Below are positions 8,155 through 17,894 of a stretch of 64,000 nt of DNA, piece after piece (within the stretch, counting starts at the first letter, position 1; the number at the start of each line of letters is the position of its first letter). Source of the DNA: Pseudomonas syringae. Its GTDB lineage: Bacteria; Pseudomonadota; Gammaproteobacteria; Pseudomonadales; Pseudomonadaceae. A program made the position numbers and the translations under genes. The DNA is taken from positions 1 through 64,000 of the forward strand of contig NZ_JPQU01000037.1 of NCBI RefSeq assembly GCF_000737245.1, read 5' to 3'. The notes under the pieces were generated by a model. It ran no database searches. It was not told where the DNA came from and was given only the letters and a program-made list of their open reading frames with translations.

Positions 8155-10815
8155 ATGAGCGCGGCACTGGACGAATACAACCGCAAGCGGGACTTTGACG
8201 CTACCCCCGAGCCCTCCGGCGCAGCAAAAGCCAAACGCGCCACTGGCAGATCCAAAAAGGCCGTCGCGCCAGCGCAAGCCCTGCAGTTCTGCATTCAGAA
8301 GCATGACGCTTCCCGCCTGCATTACGACTTTCGCCTGGAGCTTGATGGCACTTTGAAAAGCTGGGCTGTACCAAAAGGCCCGTCTCTGGACCCCAAGGTC
8401 AAGCGTCTGGCAGTTCACGTCGAAGATCACCCCATCAGTTACGCCACGTTCGAAGGCAGCATCCCCGAAGGCCACTACGGTGCTGGTGATGTCATCGTCT
8501 GGGACCGAGGTGTATGGAACCCGCTGTCGGACCCCGCTGAAGCCTATGCCAAAGGTCGGCTCAAATTTGAACTGGTGGGTGAAAAACTCGGTGGGGTATG
8601 GAATCTGGTCAGGACCCATATGCCGGGAAAACAGGAACAGTGGTTCCTTATCAAACATCAGGACGAGTTTGCCCGCCCAGCGAGCGATTACGATGTAGTC
8701 GAAGCCGAGCCTCACAGCGTGCTGAGCGAGCGCACCCTGATTCCAAAACAGACGACAAAGAAGACCGCAAAGAAAAGAGCCGCCAAGGCCGTGGAGCCTA
8801 AGCCCGTCAAATCTGTCGCTGCGAAATCCGCGCCCAAAAAAACCTCTTCAAAAAGCACCTCCAAAGCCAAGAGCTCTGGCAATACACCGCTGAGCAATGC
8901 CGAGCCAGCGGATATCCCGGAGAGCATCAAACCGGAACTGGCCACCCTCGTGGATACTGCCCCTGAAGGCGACTGGCGCTACGAGATCAAATTCGACGGC
9001 TATCGGATCATGGCGAAGATCAACGACGGCAAGGTCCAGCTCTTCACTCGCAACGGTCACGACTGGACTCACAAGTTGCCCCGCCAAGCCGAAGCGCTGG
9101 CCAGTCTGGCTCTGGACTCTGCCTGGCTGGACGGTGAAATGGTGGTGGCCAATGCCCAAGGGGTACCGGACTTCCAGGCGTTGCAGAACGCCTTCGAGGC
9201 CGGTAGCAGTGACGCCATCACTTATTACCTGTTCGACATGCCCTACCTCAATGGCATGGATCTGCGTCAGGTACCGGTCGAGCAACGCCGCGCTGCGCTG
9301 GCAAAGGTGCTGGAGCGGAGCGAGGATGAGGTGCTGCGTTTCTCTGACGACTTTGCTGAAACCCCCGACGCCCTGCTCAATACGGCGTGCCAGATGCAGA
9401 TGGAAGGGCTGATCGGTAAGCGGGTCGGTAGCAGTTACGTGTCCCGGCGTAGCGGTGACTGGATCAAACTCAAATGCAAACGCCGCCAGGAGTTCGTGGT
9501 TGTGGGCTACACCGAGCCCAAGGGCGCACGCAGCAAGTTTGGTGCGCTGCTGCTGGGACTGCACGACGCAGACAGTGGTGAGCTGCGTTACGCGGGCAAG
9601 GTCGGCACCGGTTTCAATGAGGCGACCTTGAGCAGCATCCACGACCAATTGACGCCCCTGGAGGTAAAAAAAGCTGCTGTGGTCAATCCACCCACCGGCT
9701 TTGAAGCCAAAGGTGTGCACTGGTTGAAACCCGAGCTGCTGGCGGAGGTCGCCTTTGCCGAGATCACCAAGGAAGGCTCGGTGCGGCATGCGGTGTTTCA
9801 TGGGATGCGCACGGACAAGCCCGCTAAATCCATCACCGAGGAACGCCCTGCTCCGGCCGCTGAGAAGAAAACCCGCAAGACGGCGGCTCAATCAGCCACG
9901 ACCAATACCAAAGAACCTAAAACCATTGAAACCCCGACATCCGGAAAAATCAGACTCACCCACCCGGAGCGGGTTATTGATCCGGTCAGCGGCGCCACCA
10001 AACGGGATCTGGCGGATTACTGCATCCGCATGTCGGATTGGCTGCTGCCACAGTTGAAAAACAGGCCCGTGGCCCTGGTTCGGGCGCCGGAAGGCATCAC
10101 GGGCGAGTTGTTCTTTCAGAAAAACGCCGAGCGATTGGCCATTCCCGGCATCGAGACCATGGGCAAGGAATACACCGGCCACCCGATGATGCTGATCAAT
10201 AACCTCGAGGCGCTGATCGGCGCGGTGCAGATGAGCACTATCGAACTGCACACCTGGAACGCGGTGTCCAAAGATCTGGAACATCCGGATCGCTTCATTC
10301 TTGATCTGGACCCTGACCCCGCCCTGCCCTGGAAAAGCATGGTGGAGGCCACTCAACTGACCCTGACCGTACTGGATGAGCTTGGCCTGAAATCCTTCCT
10401 CAAGACCAGCGGTGGCAAAGGCATTCACTTGGTCGTGCCGCTGACCCCGAAGGCCGACTGGGAGTCGGTCAAGGATTTCAGCCACGCCATCGTCAAACAT
10501 ATCGCCAAGCTCTTGCCTGACCGGTTTTCAGCGGTGTCGGGCCCGAAAAATCGGGTTGGCAAAATCTTCATCGATTACCTGCGCAACGGCCTCGGCGCCA
10601 CCACGATTTGTGCCTACGCCCCCCGCACCCGGGAAGGTTTGCCGGTATCGGTGCCGATCTTTCGCGAGGAGATCAAGGAGATCAAAGGCGCCAACCTTTG
10701 GACCATCAACAACGTTCATGAGCGCTTGGCCGAACTGGACAGCGACCCTTGGGCCGACATGGCGAAAACCCGACAGACCATCACCGCGCAGATGCGCAAG
10801 CGGGTGGGGCTGTAA
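8155..10815 (+). CDS. ligD: Non-homologous end-joining DNA ligase LigD
   Basis: Three-domain end-joining enzyme of 886 residues in the Pseudomonas order phosphoesterase, ligase, polymerase. The PE domain (about 35-195) carries KHDASRLHYDFRLELDG and EGHYGAGDVIVWDRG. After a Lys/Ala/Ser-rich linker (about 200-250) the ATP-dependent ligase has adenylated Lys279 in EIKFDGYR and the motif WLDGEMV. The polymerase/primase domain at the C-terminus (from about 595) has the metal-binding pair in LDLDPDP and the HLVVPL segment. It seals broken ends together with Ku; no ku gene is in the window. The ATG follows ggagacctgtc. The large open frames antisense to it are composition shadows. Confidence 0.96.
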   Translation: MSAALDEYNRKRDFDATPEPSGAAKAKRATGRSKKAVAPAQALQFCIQKHDASRLHYDFRLELDGTLKSWAVPKGPSLDPKVKRLAVHVEDHPISYATFEGSIPEGHYGAGDVIVWDRGVWNPLSDPAEAYAKGRLKFELVGEKLGGVWNLVRTHMPGKQEQWFLIKHQDEFARPASDYDVVEAEPHSVLSERTLIPKQTTKKTAKKRAAKAVEPKPVKSVAAKSAPKKTSSKSTSKAKSSGNTPLSNAEPADIPESIKPELATLVDTAPEGDWRYEIKFDGYRIMAKINDGKVQLFTRNGHDWTHKLPRQAEALASLALDSAWLDGEMVVANAQGVPDFQALQNAFEAGSSDAITYYLFDMPYLNGMDLRQVPVEQRRAALAKVLERSEDEVLRFSDDFAETPDALLNTACQMQMEGLIGKRVGSSYVSRRSGDWIKLKCKRRQEFVVVGYTEPKGARSKFGALLLGLHDADSGELRYAGKVGTGFNEATLSSIHDQLTPLEVKKAAVVNPPTGFEAKGVHWLKPELLAEVAFAEITKEGSVRHAVFHGMRTDKPAKSITEERPAPAAEKKTRKTAAQSATTNTKEPKTIETPTSGKIRLTHPERVIDPVSGATKRDLADYCIRMSDWLLPQLKNRPVALVRAPEGITGELFFQKNAERLAIPGIETMGKEYTGHPMMLINNLEALIGAVQMSTIELHTWNAVSKDLEHPDRFILDLDPDPALPWKSMVEATQLTLTVLDELGLKSFLKTSGGKGIHLVVPLTPKADWESVKDFSHAIVKHIAKLLPDRFSAVSGPKNRVGKIFIDYLRNGLGATTICAYAPRTREGLPVSVPIFREEIKEIKGANLWTINNVHERLAELDSDPWADMAKTRQTITAQMRKRVGL

Positions 10816-10913
10816 CAACTACCTTGTCTGTAGGAGCCGCCGGAGGTCACGACGGCCGCGAAGGCGATCTATCTGATACACCGCCGTTCGAAGGCTTTGG
10901 CAGCTCGCACAGC

Positions 10914-13900
10914 TCAGGTTGCCGCAGGCAGATTTTGTTTGTGTTTAATCAAATCATGATGCTGGAAAGCCTGGGCCACGGTGCTGCGCAGCTCTTTGTC
11001 ATCCCAGGGTTTGGTCAGAAACTTGAAGATCGCGCCCTGGTTGATCGCATCCGTCACTGACTTCAGATCGGTATAGCCTGAAAGCACGATGCGCACGGTG
11101 TTGGGGTGCAGGTCTTTGACCCGGCGCAGGAACTCGGTGCCGTTCATCTCCGGCATGCGCTGGTCAGAGAGGATCACGTGTACGTCATGTTTGGCCAGCA
11201 AGGCGAAGGCATCATGGGCGTTGCGAGCGACCAGGATCTGATACCCGTCTCGGCGCAGAACCCTGCTGAGCGCACGCAGGATGTTCACTTCATCGTCGAG
11301 CAACAGCAGCGTTCGCTCACCGGCATGGATGCTTCTCGAGGGTCGCAGCACCTGCAACCTCACCTGCTGTTCAAGCAGGAACACCTCCAGATCCTTGAAC
11401 GGCATCGGCTTGGCAAAGTAGTAACCCTGGAAGGTGTCGCAGTGGTTTCTCTTCAGGAAATCGACCTGAGGCTCGTTCTCCACGCCCTCAGCGATCACTT
11501 GCAACCCCAGGTGGTGAGCCATGGAAATGATGCCTTGGGCAATGGCCGCATCGCTGCGGTCACTGATGATCTCGCCGACGAAGGACCGATCAATCTTGAC
11601 CTTGTCGATGGGCAGGCGTTTCAGATAGTTGAGGCTCGAGAACCCGGTGCCAAAGTCATCGATGGCGATATGCACGCCGATGTCCTTGAGCTCATGCAGA
11701 GTCGCGATGGCCTTCTCTGCGTTGTCCATCAGCACCGACTCGGTGATTTCCAGCTCTAGCAGCTCCGCGGGCAACCGGGTCTGTTCGAGGGTGGCTTTTA
11801 CAAAGTCGACGAAGTTGACCCGTTGAAACTGCATCGGCGAGATGTTCACGGCCATGACCTGATCTTTCCAGCCCTGGTCGAACAACAGTCGCGCCTGCTG
11901 ACAGGCCGTGGTGATCGCCCACTCACTCATGGGTATGATCTGCCCGGTGTCTTCGGCCACTGGAATGAACTGCATCGGCGGAATGAAACCGCGCTCGGCG
12001 TGCTGCCAGCGCATCAAGGCTTCATACCCGGTGACTCGGCCGCTACGTGCGTCGACCTGCGGCTGGTAATACAGCTGCAGGCTCTGGGCTTCAATGGCTT
12101 TTTGCAATTCGTTGCGCAGATAGACCCGTTCGCTGACCTTCTGGTTGAGGTCCTCGGTGTACCACTGGAAATTGTTTTTGCCTTGCTGTTTGGCTTTGTA
12201 CATCGCCAGATCGGCTTGCTGAATCAGGTGCATGGGTTGCTCGATCCGGCCGTCGCTCAGCGTGATGCCCATGCTCGCAGTCACCTGCAATTCGGTGCCG
12301 TCGATGGTGTAGACCCGGGCGATGTTTTCAATCAGACGGTTGGCCACCAACAGCACGTCCTCATCCTTGGCCAGGTCCGGCAGGATGATCACGAATTCAT
12401 CGCCGCCCATGCGCGCCACCGTGTCACCCGGCCTGACCTGCAACTCCATACGCCGCGCCACTTCGATCAGGATCAGGTCGCCTACGCTGTGCCCCAGGCT
12501 GTCATTGATGGGTTTGAAGCCATCCAGGTCAATGAACATCACTGCCAGGGTGCGCTTGTAACGCACGCTGAACGCGCAGCCCTGGGCCAGACGGTCTTCC
12601 AGCAACGCGCGGTTTGGCAAACCGGTCAGTACATCGTGGCTGGCGCTGTACGCCAGCTCCGACTCGAAGCGCTTCTGCTCGGAGATATCCCGCAGTGCCA
12701 CGACCCAGCCTTGGGGACCTTCGTCGTTTATGAGCGGTGCACTGTCGAAAGCCAGATAGCGCTCACCTGGCGGCAGCAGGCCATAACTGACCTCCCCGTG
12801 ATAGCTACTGGTGCGCGCGCTGTGTTCACTGTCGCTTAACGCCAGCGGCAAGTATTGCGCCAAGGCCTGGCCCACCATCTGCTCCGCCGACTGATTGAGA
12901 AGCGACGCTGCTATCGGATTGATGAAAGTCAGCAGCCCTTGCCGATCCACCGCCAACAGGCCTTCGCTGACGCTGTTGGTGATGGCCGAGGTGAACTCAA
13001 GCTGAGTTTTCAAGCGGCGTTCGCCCGCCAGTACCACTTGCACCAGCTGGCTGTTTTTCATCACGGCAACGGCCATTTGCGCGAACTGCTGGGCGATGGC
13101 CAGATCATCCTGATCGAAGTCGCCCTCGTACTTGTCAGAGAGCTGTAACAGGCCCAGGTTGGTACCGTCATGATCTTTAAGGGGTACCGCCAGCCAACCA
13201 CACTTGGCCGGGGCAGCACTGGCCATGGCACCTTTGTTGTACCAGCGGGAATGATTGTCCAATTCATCCCGGGTCAGCAGGATCGGCTGATTGGTGTCAC
13301 GAATCTTGGCGCTGAACTCCGGTTCATGGCTGGCTAACTGGTCGTCAGGCCAGTCGGAATATTTGCTCGACAGCGAGGCCGAGTAGATCGCTGGCGCACC
13401 TTGTGCCGTGGGGCTCAAGTGGATGACGGACTGGTGAGCGCCAAGCAGCAGGCGCAAACGTTCGGCCATGTAGTCGAGCAAGGTGTCGTTTTTAGTGTGG
13501 CTATTGATGATGCTGTTGATGTTGACGGCCGTCTCACTCAGTCCGCCCAGCAGCTCAGCCTGATGCTCGGAATGCTGCAACGCTTCACGCAGCGCCCTCA
13601 GGGTACGATTGCGCTCACTGAAGTCCTTGGCAATGCCAAAACCGCCCACCACTTTCTCATCAATGATGATTGGTAAATGAGTCAGACCGACCTCGATCAT
13701 TTGCCCGCTGCGGGTGCGCAGCACTCCATCAGCACGCAGCGAGCCACCGGTAATGGCCGTGCTGATGTAGTCCGCCAGTTTGGACGGATCTTCGTTGTGC
13801 ACCAGCATCGACAAATGCTCACCCAACAACTCTTCTTCGTTGTAATCGGCCAGCGCGCAGCCCGCCCGATTCACGCTGGTGAAGCGCCCTGCCAGGTCAA

Positions 13901-15158
13901 ACGAGAACACCGGATCAGGATTGAAGGTGAACAGCGAGCGGTAGAAACTTTCACTCCCCGCCAGGGGCGTCACGTCATGGGCCATGGCAAACAAGGTGCG
14001 CTCGCTGGCCGACCAGCGGCCGGTCCAGTGCAAGTGGACCACCAGGCCGTCTTCACGACGGAAACTGCAGCGGAAATGATGCCGCTCCCCACTCTCGATC
14101 ATGGCCCGCAACGTGGAATGGGTGGGGCCACGATCCTCGGCCAGCAGATAGTCGAATATTGACTGACCGAGCATTTCCTCCGGTCGATAGCCCAACACGA
14201 TGAGGGTCGAAGGGCTCAGTTGGGTGAAGCGCAGGTGTTCGTCCAGAGCACAAAGAATGTCTTCGGAAAACTCCACGATGCGCTGGTTGAGCGCCTGAAG
14301 GCTGGCTTGCTCGCGCAGGCTGGCTTGCAGCGCATGATTGGCCAGGACCAGGTGTTCAGCATGCTTGACTGCCAGGCGTGCCAGCCTCTGACTAGTCATG
14401 ATCAGAAAACTGAAGATCAGACCCAGAATAAGAATCAGATTGGGCAGATAGGTCACGGCAAAACTGTCGGCTGGATCTTGATTGACCAGATGCTGCTGAT
14501 TAAGCAAAAACCAGGTGATGACGGTAATGAACGTCCCGCACACACCGGCCGCGACGGTCAGGCGATCCATCAGCAGGCCGCGGTTATCAGGCAGCCGTGG
14601 CAACAGCATCAATGCCCCGCCAATGAATATCAGGGACAGATGGACGATGTAGTTGAGTTCGATGCGGAAGCCGATCTGCTGAATACTCAGCCCTGGCAAC
14701 CACGAGCTGACATGGGCGATGACGATGGCAACCACCAGCCCGGCGCCGCAGCTCTGAGCAAGATATTTGCCCGGCAAGCCTCGATGCGCACAGGCCATGA
14801 CCAGACCGGTCAGCGCCAGCAAGGCGGCCAGTGGACTGCGCATTCGAAGCAGCCCGGTGGCCCACGATGTGCCCCGCTCCAGGCTCGGCGCCGCCAGGTT
14901 GTGCACTAGGGTGTAGATACATAAACCCAGCAGCAGGCCAGCAAACAAGGTGCCAAGCCGATGTCGATTGTGTGCGGCGCTAAGCAGCCCCGCGGCAATC
15001 AGCAGGCCTGCCACGGCCACATCCGACAGGCTCTGCACCTTCAGGCGACTGGCTGAGTCGATGAACAGGTAGCCATACAACCCGACCACGCTGAACGCGA
15101 CCAAGGCAAACGCCACCAGATGTATATAGATCTGGCTGACTACATGACCATTTTTCAT
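10914..15158 (-). CDS. Multi-sensor GGDEF-EAL protein with membrane domain and C-terminal receiver
   Basis: Membrane protein of 1414 residues predicted to make and/or degrade cyclic di-GMP. About 7-8 hydrophobic helices occupy residues 5-255. Two PAS domains (about 285-525), a GAF-like domain (about 535-730) and a third PAS (about 745-860) follow. GGDEF is intact at 918-922 (RMGGDEFV). The EAL domain begins with EAL at 1046-1048 and keeps DDFGTGFSS. A C-terminal CheY-like receiver has phospho-acceptor Asp1332 in VILSDQRMPEMNG. A receiver after EAL is uncommon and offers control by a kinase; the gene just upstream encodes one. I start at the ATG preceded by gagg, not the one 29 codons earlier, because the hydrophobic domain begins there. 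Confidence 0.9.
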   Translation of the reverse strand: MKNGHVVSQIYIHLVAFALVAFSVVGLYGYLFIDSASRLKVQSLSDVAVAGLLIAAGLLSAAHNRHRLGTLFAGLLLGLCIYTLVHNLAAPSLERGTSWATGLLRMRSPLAALLALTGLVMACAHRGLPGKYLAQSCGAGLVVAIVIAHVSSWLPGLSIQQIGFRIELNYIVHLSLIFIGGALMLLPRLPDNRGLLMDRLTVAAGVCGTFITVITWFLLNQQHLVNQDPADSFAVTYLPNLILILGLIFSFLIMTSQRLARLAVKHAEHLVLANHALQASLREQASLQALNQRIVEFSEDILCALDEHLRFTQLSPSTLIVLGYRPEEMLGQSIFDYLLAEDRGPTHSTLRAMIESGERHHFRCSFRREDGLVVHLHWTGRWSASERTLFAMAHDVTPLAGSESFYRSLFTFNPDPVFSFDLAGRFTSVNRAGCALADYNEEELLGEHLSMLVHNEDPSKLADYISTAITGGSLRADGVLRTRSGQMIEVGLTHLPIIIDEKVVGGFGIAKDFSERNRTLRALREALQHSEHQAELLGGLSETAVNINSIINSHTKNDTLLDYMAERLRLLLGAHQSVIHLSPTAQGAPAIYSASLSSKYSDWPDDQLASHEPEFSAKIRDTNQPILLTRDELDNHSRWYNKGAMASAAPAKCGWLAVPLKDHDGTNLGLLQLSDKYEGDFDQDDLAIAQQFAQMAVAVMKNSQLVQVVLAGERRLKTQLEFTSAITNSVSEGLLAVDRQGLLTFINPIAASLLNQSAEQMVGQALAQYLPLALSDSEHSARTSSYHGEVSYGLLPPGERYLAFDSAPLINDEGPQGWVVALRDISEQKRFESELAYSASHDVLTGLPNRALLEDRLAQGCAFSVRYKRTLAVMFIDLDGFKPINDSLGHSVGDLILIEVARRMELQVRPGDTVARMGGDEFVIILPDLAKDEDVLLVANRLIENIARVYTIDGTELQVTASMGITLSDGRIEQPMHLIQQADLAMYKAKQQGKNNFQWYTEDLNQKVSERVYLRNELQKAIEAQSLQLYYQPQVDARSGRVTGYEALMRWQHAERGFIPPMQFIPVAEDTGQIIPMSEWAITTACQQARLLFDQGWKDQVMAVNISPMQFQRVNFVDFVKATLEQTRLPAELLELEITESVLMDNAEKAIATLHELKDIGVHIAIDDFGTGFSSLNYLKRLPIDKVKIDRSFVGEIISDRSDAAIAQGIISMAHHLGLQVIAEGVENEPQVDFLKRNHCDTFQGYYFAKPMPFKDLEVFLLEQQVRLQVLRPSRSIHAGERTLLLLDDEVNILRALSRVLRRDGYQILVARNAHDAFALLAKHDVHVILSDQRMPEMNGTEFLRRVKDLHPNTVRIVLSGYTDLKSVTDAINQGAIFKFLTKPWDDKELRSTVAQAFQHHDLIKHKQNLPAAT

Positions 15159-15267
15159 TGCTTGCCTAGCCTCATGAACACTGAAACCCGATGACTTATA
15201 GAAGCTGGCTGCAGTAGCTACCGCAGGCTGCGAATGGCGGTGCAAGGAACCACTGCATTCTCAGCCC

Positions 15268-16218
15268 CTACAAGTTTGCCGTGCTGTCCACATACACCCC
15301 GGGCTGACGAACCGGCAGCCAGAAACGAAACCGCGAACCCTGGCCGGGCTTACTTACCACGTCGAAACGGCCATGATGTTTTTGCAGGATGTTGTACGAC
15401 AGGGTCAGACCCAGGCCCGTGCCCTGCCCGACTGGTTTGGTGGTGAAGAACGGGTCATAGACGCGCTTGAGGATGTCAGGATCGATTCCTCTACCGGTGT
15501 CTTCAACCTCAATCCAGACCCACGCGCCTTCGTGGCCACAACGCAACGTTATGACCCCGAATTGCACAATGGCGTGAGCAGCATTTATCAGCAGGTTCAT
15601 CACTATCTGATTGATCTGTGACGCAATGCACTCAACCGGCGGCAGATCTGCGAACTCTCTGACTACCTCAGCCTTGTATTTGAGCTCGTTATTGACCATG
15701 TTCAACGTCGACTCCAGACCTCGCAACAGATCGGCCTGAACAAACTCTTCTTCTTCAATATGAGAAAAGTCCTTGAGCGCAGTGATAATTTTCTTCACCC
15801 GCTCAATGCCGTCTTCTGACTCGACAATCAAGGCCTCCACATCATTGCGAATGTAGTCATATTCCAGGCTGAGTTTGAGTTGGCGCAGTTCATCAAGAGT
15901 GGCGACGCTGTCCACTGCATCAATTATCCGGAGCAGATCGTCCACATAACCGGCAAGGGTTTTGAGATTGGAAAATACATAACCCACCGGGTTATTGATT
16001 TCATGAGCGACGCCGGCAGCCAGTTGTCCAATCGTGGCCAGGCGTTCTGACTGCAGCAGCTGCACCTGAGCTTTTTCGAGTTTACTGACCAGAGACGCCT
16101 GTTCTGCCTGCTTGGCCCCAAGTGCACGTAACGCGGCGTCCAGCGGTTCGTTGACCACTGTCTCGGGATCGCCAGGCTCAATCACGGCACCGAGGGAAAA
16201 GACTTTGCCACCTTCCAT
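15268..16218 (-). CDS. Cytoplasmic sensor histidine kinase
   Basis: Short kinase of 316 residues without membrane segments. An N-terminal helical, coiled-coil-prone stretch (about 30-60) leads straight to phospho-acceptor His72 in GQLAAGVAHEINNPVGYV. A long dimerisation helix region is followed by the ATPase domain with N box NLLINAAHAI, DTGRGID and TGLGLTLSYNIL. There is no recognisable sensor domain, so the stimulus probably arrives through a partner. Its stop is 109 bases before the start of the GGDEF-EAL-REC gene on the same strand, and that protein's terminal receiver is the obvious candidate partner (inference). The start is the ATG preceded by aaaggga; an upstream in-frame ATG would add 21 residues. 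Confidence 0.88.
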   Translation of the reverse strand: MEGGKVFSLGAVIEPGDPETVVNEPLDAALRALGAKQAEQASLVSKLEKAQVQLLQSERLATIGQLAAGVAHEINNPVGYVFSNLKTLAGYVDDLLRIIDAVDSVATLDELRQLKLSLEYDYIRNDVEALIVESEDGIERVKKIITALKDFSHIEEEEFVQADLLRGLESTLNMVNNELKYKAEVVREFADLPPVECIASQINQIVMNLLINAAHAIVQFGVITLRCGHEGAWVWIEVEDTGRGIDPDILKRVYDPFFTTKPVGQGTGLGLTLSYNILQKHHGRFDVVSKPGQGSRFRFWLPVRQPGVYVDSTANL

Positions 16219-16386
16219 AGTTATTCCCTTTAAATACAATGCATAAGGGCTGTTGGCACACGGTGCTTTATTGAAAAACACCCTATGAAAGGCCGTTAAA
16301 TTTAGTATGCACTCATTTGAGTGCTATCCGAAGATAAATAAACCTGGCACTCGGGTGATAGCGAGCAGTAAATATATTTCGTTCAA

Positions 16387-17322
16387 TCAAGATGTTCCCG
16401 AACTGTTGTGCACAGACAGCGGCGCATATTGCGCCATCAGTTCAATGATCCAGTCAATGAATACTCGCAGCTTCAAACTGATATGCCGGTTCGGCGGAAA
16501 CGCGACGTACAGCGGCATCGGATCAAGCTGCCAATCTTCGAACACTTTCACCAACGCTCCCGACGCCAGATGGGGCCTGGCCATGTAATCCGGCAACCAG
16601 AGCACGCCGAGGCCTGCAATACCGGCCGCGATATAAGCGTTGCCGTCATCAACCGCCAACACGTAGCGGCCTTGGATACGCACGCTTTCACCGCCTCTGC
16701 GCATGGCATAGGGCATGGCCTTGCCGGTGCGTGCCCAGAGGAAACCGACGATGCGATGCTGGGAGACTTCCAGCTCACCCGGATGTTCAGGGACGCCCAA
16801 ACGCTGAAGATAATCCGGCGCAGCATAAACCCCCAGCTGCAGGTCGCCGAGCCGCCGGGCAATCAGGGACTGGTCTGTCATTTCACCGCCGCGCACTACG
16901 CAATCCACGTTATCGCCGATCAGATCTACCATGCGGTCGCTCACCCCAAGGTCGATCTGGATGTCGGGATATCGGGCATGAAACTCAGGTAAGGCAGGCA
17001 CCAGGATCAGCGCAGCCAACGGGCTGGGCACGTCGACCCGCAGCCTGCCCCTGGGCAGACTTGCCGCGCCTGACAGGCTTGTCTCGGCGTCGTCCAGATC
17101 TGCCAGCAGGCGTATCACACGCTCGTAGTACACCGCACCGTCAGCCGTGACATTGACCTTGCGCGTGGTGCGGTTAAGCAACTTGACCCGCAGCCTGGCC
17201 TCCAGCTGTTGCACTAACTGGGTCACGCTGGTCTTGCTCATGTGCAAGGTTTCAGCAGCCTTGGTGAAACTGCCGGTTTCCACGACTCGGGCAAATGCCT
17301 GCATGGCATCAAAACGGTCCAT
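16387..17322 (-). CDS. LysR family transcriptional regulator
   Basis: LysR-type regulator of 311 residues, normal length. The winged helix-turn-helix is at the N-terminus (FARVVETGSFTKAAETLHMSKTSVTQL), then a linker helix and the two-lobed effector domain (about 90-300). It is transcribed away from the RidA gene; a palindrome in the shared promoter region (17345-17363) fits a LysR box, so it probably controls itself and the RidA gene. The family's usual mode is activation of the divergent gene by a small metabolite. The ligand is not evident. It resembles the large CrgA/DmlR-type branch, in which sequence alone says little about targets. Confidence 0.92.
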   Translation of the reverse strand: MDRFDAMQAFARVVETGSFTKAAETLHMSKTSVTQLVQQLEARLRVKLLNRTTRKVNVTADGAVYYERVIRLLADLDDAETSLSGAASLPRGRLRVDVPSPLAALILVPALPEFHARYPDIQIDLGVSDRMVDLIGDNVDCVVRGGEMTDQSLIARRLGDLQLGVYAAPDYLQRLGVPEHPGELEVSQHRIVGFLWARTGKAMPYAMRRGGESVRIQGRYVLAVDDGNAYIAAGIAGLGVLWLPDYMARPHLASGALVKVFEDWQLDPMPLYVAFPPNRHISLKLRVFIDWIIELMAQYAPLSVHNSSGTS

Positions 17323-17344
17323 TGTTGCCTCAAGAACAGTTGAT

Positions 17345-17363
17345 TGTTTGGGAATTGCAAACA
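17345..17363. promoter_or_regulatory. Candidate LysR operator
   Basis: A perfect inverted repeat tgtttg-N7-caaaca, compatible with the T-N11-A LysR box, lies 23 bases upstream of the lysR start and about 100 bases before the RidA gene. Binding by the adjacent regulator is inferred from position. Confidence 0.45.
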
Positions 17364-17462
17364 GTGATAACTACAGTTGCCTGTTTATCGCGCCCACGCA
17401 AGCCCCTTAAAGTCCGGTCATCGTTCACGGGATCACGCTAGATCCCGTTAAAGGAGCAGGAC

Positions 17463-17864
17463 ATGACAGTACGTGACGTTGTTTTCCCCGCCGGCCGTCG
17501 AGCGCTGTACGAGCGCAACCGCTACTCGCCGGCCATTCGCTCCAATGGTTTCCTGTTCGTTTCCGGGCAAGTGGGCAGCACCGAAGACGGCTCCCCCGAA
17601 CCCGATCTGGAAGCCCAGGTTCGGCAGGCTTTCACCAACCTCAACTCGATCCTGGAAACAGCGGGCTGCAGTTTCGACGACGTGATTGACGTGACGGTGT
17701 TCATGGTCGATCCGCAATCGAAGTTCGAGACCATCTGGAAAGTCGTGCCGGAGTTCTGGGGCACCGCCCCTCATCCGACACTGACGGCGGTGGGCGTAAC
17801 CTGGCTGTATGGCTTTGATTTCGAGATCAAGGTGATTGCCAGATTGCCGGATGCCGCTGTGTAG
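17463..17864 (+). CDS. RidA/YjgF/YER057c/UK114 family deaminase
   Basis: RidA-fold protein of 133 residues. Members hydrolyse reactive enamine/imine intermediates to ketoacids and ammonia, or act in amine and pyrimidine breakdown. The conserved N-terminal segment SNGFLFVSGQVG and the C-terminal segment PTLTAVGVTWLYG are present. The catalytic Arg found in true RidA proteins is not evident near the C-terminus (FDFEIKVIARLP), so this may belong to another Rid subfamily rather than RidA itself. The start codon follows a strong site (aaaggagcaggac). It is divergent from the LysR gene and is probably its main target. Confidence 0.85.
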   Translation: MTVRDVVFPAGRRALYERNRYSPAIRSNGFLFVSGQVGSTEDGSPEPDLEAQVRQAFTNLNSILETAGCSFDDVIDVTVFMVDPQSKFETIWKVVPEFWGTAPHPTLTAVGVTWLYGFDFEIKVIARLPDAAV

Positions 17865-17894
17865 GACCTGCCGAAGGCTGCGAACAGCGGTGGG

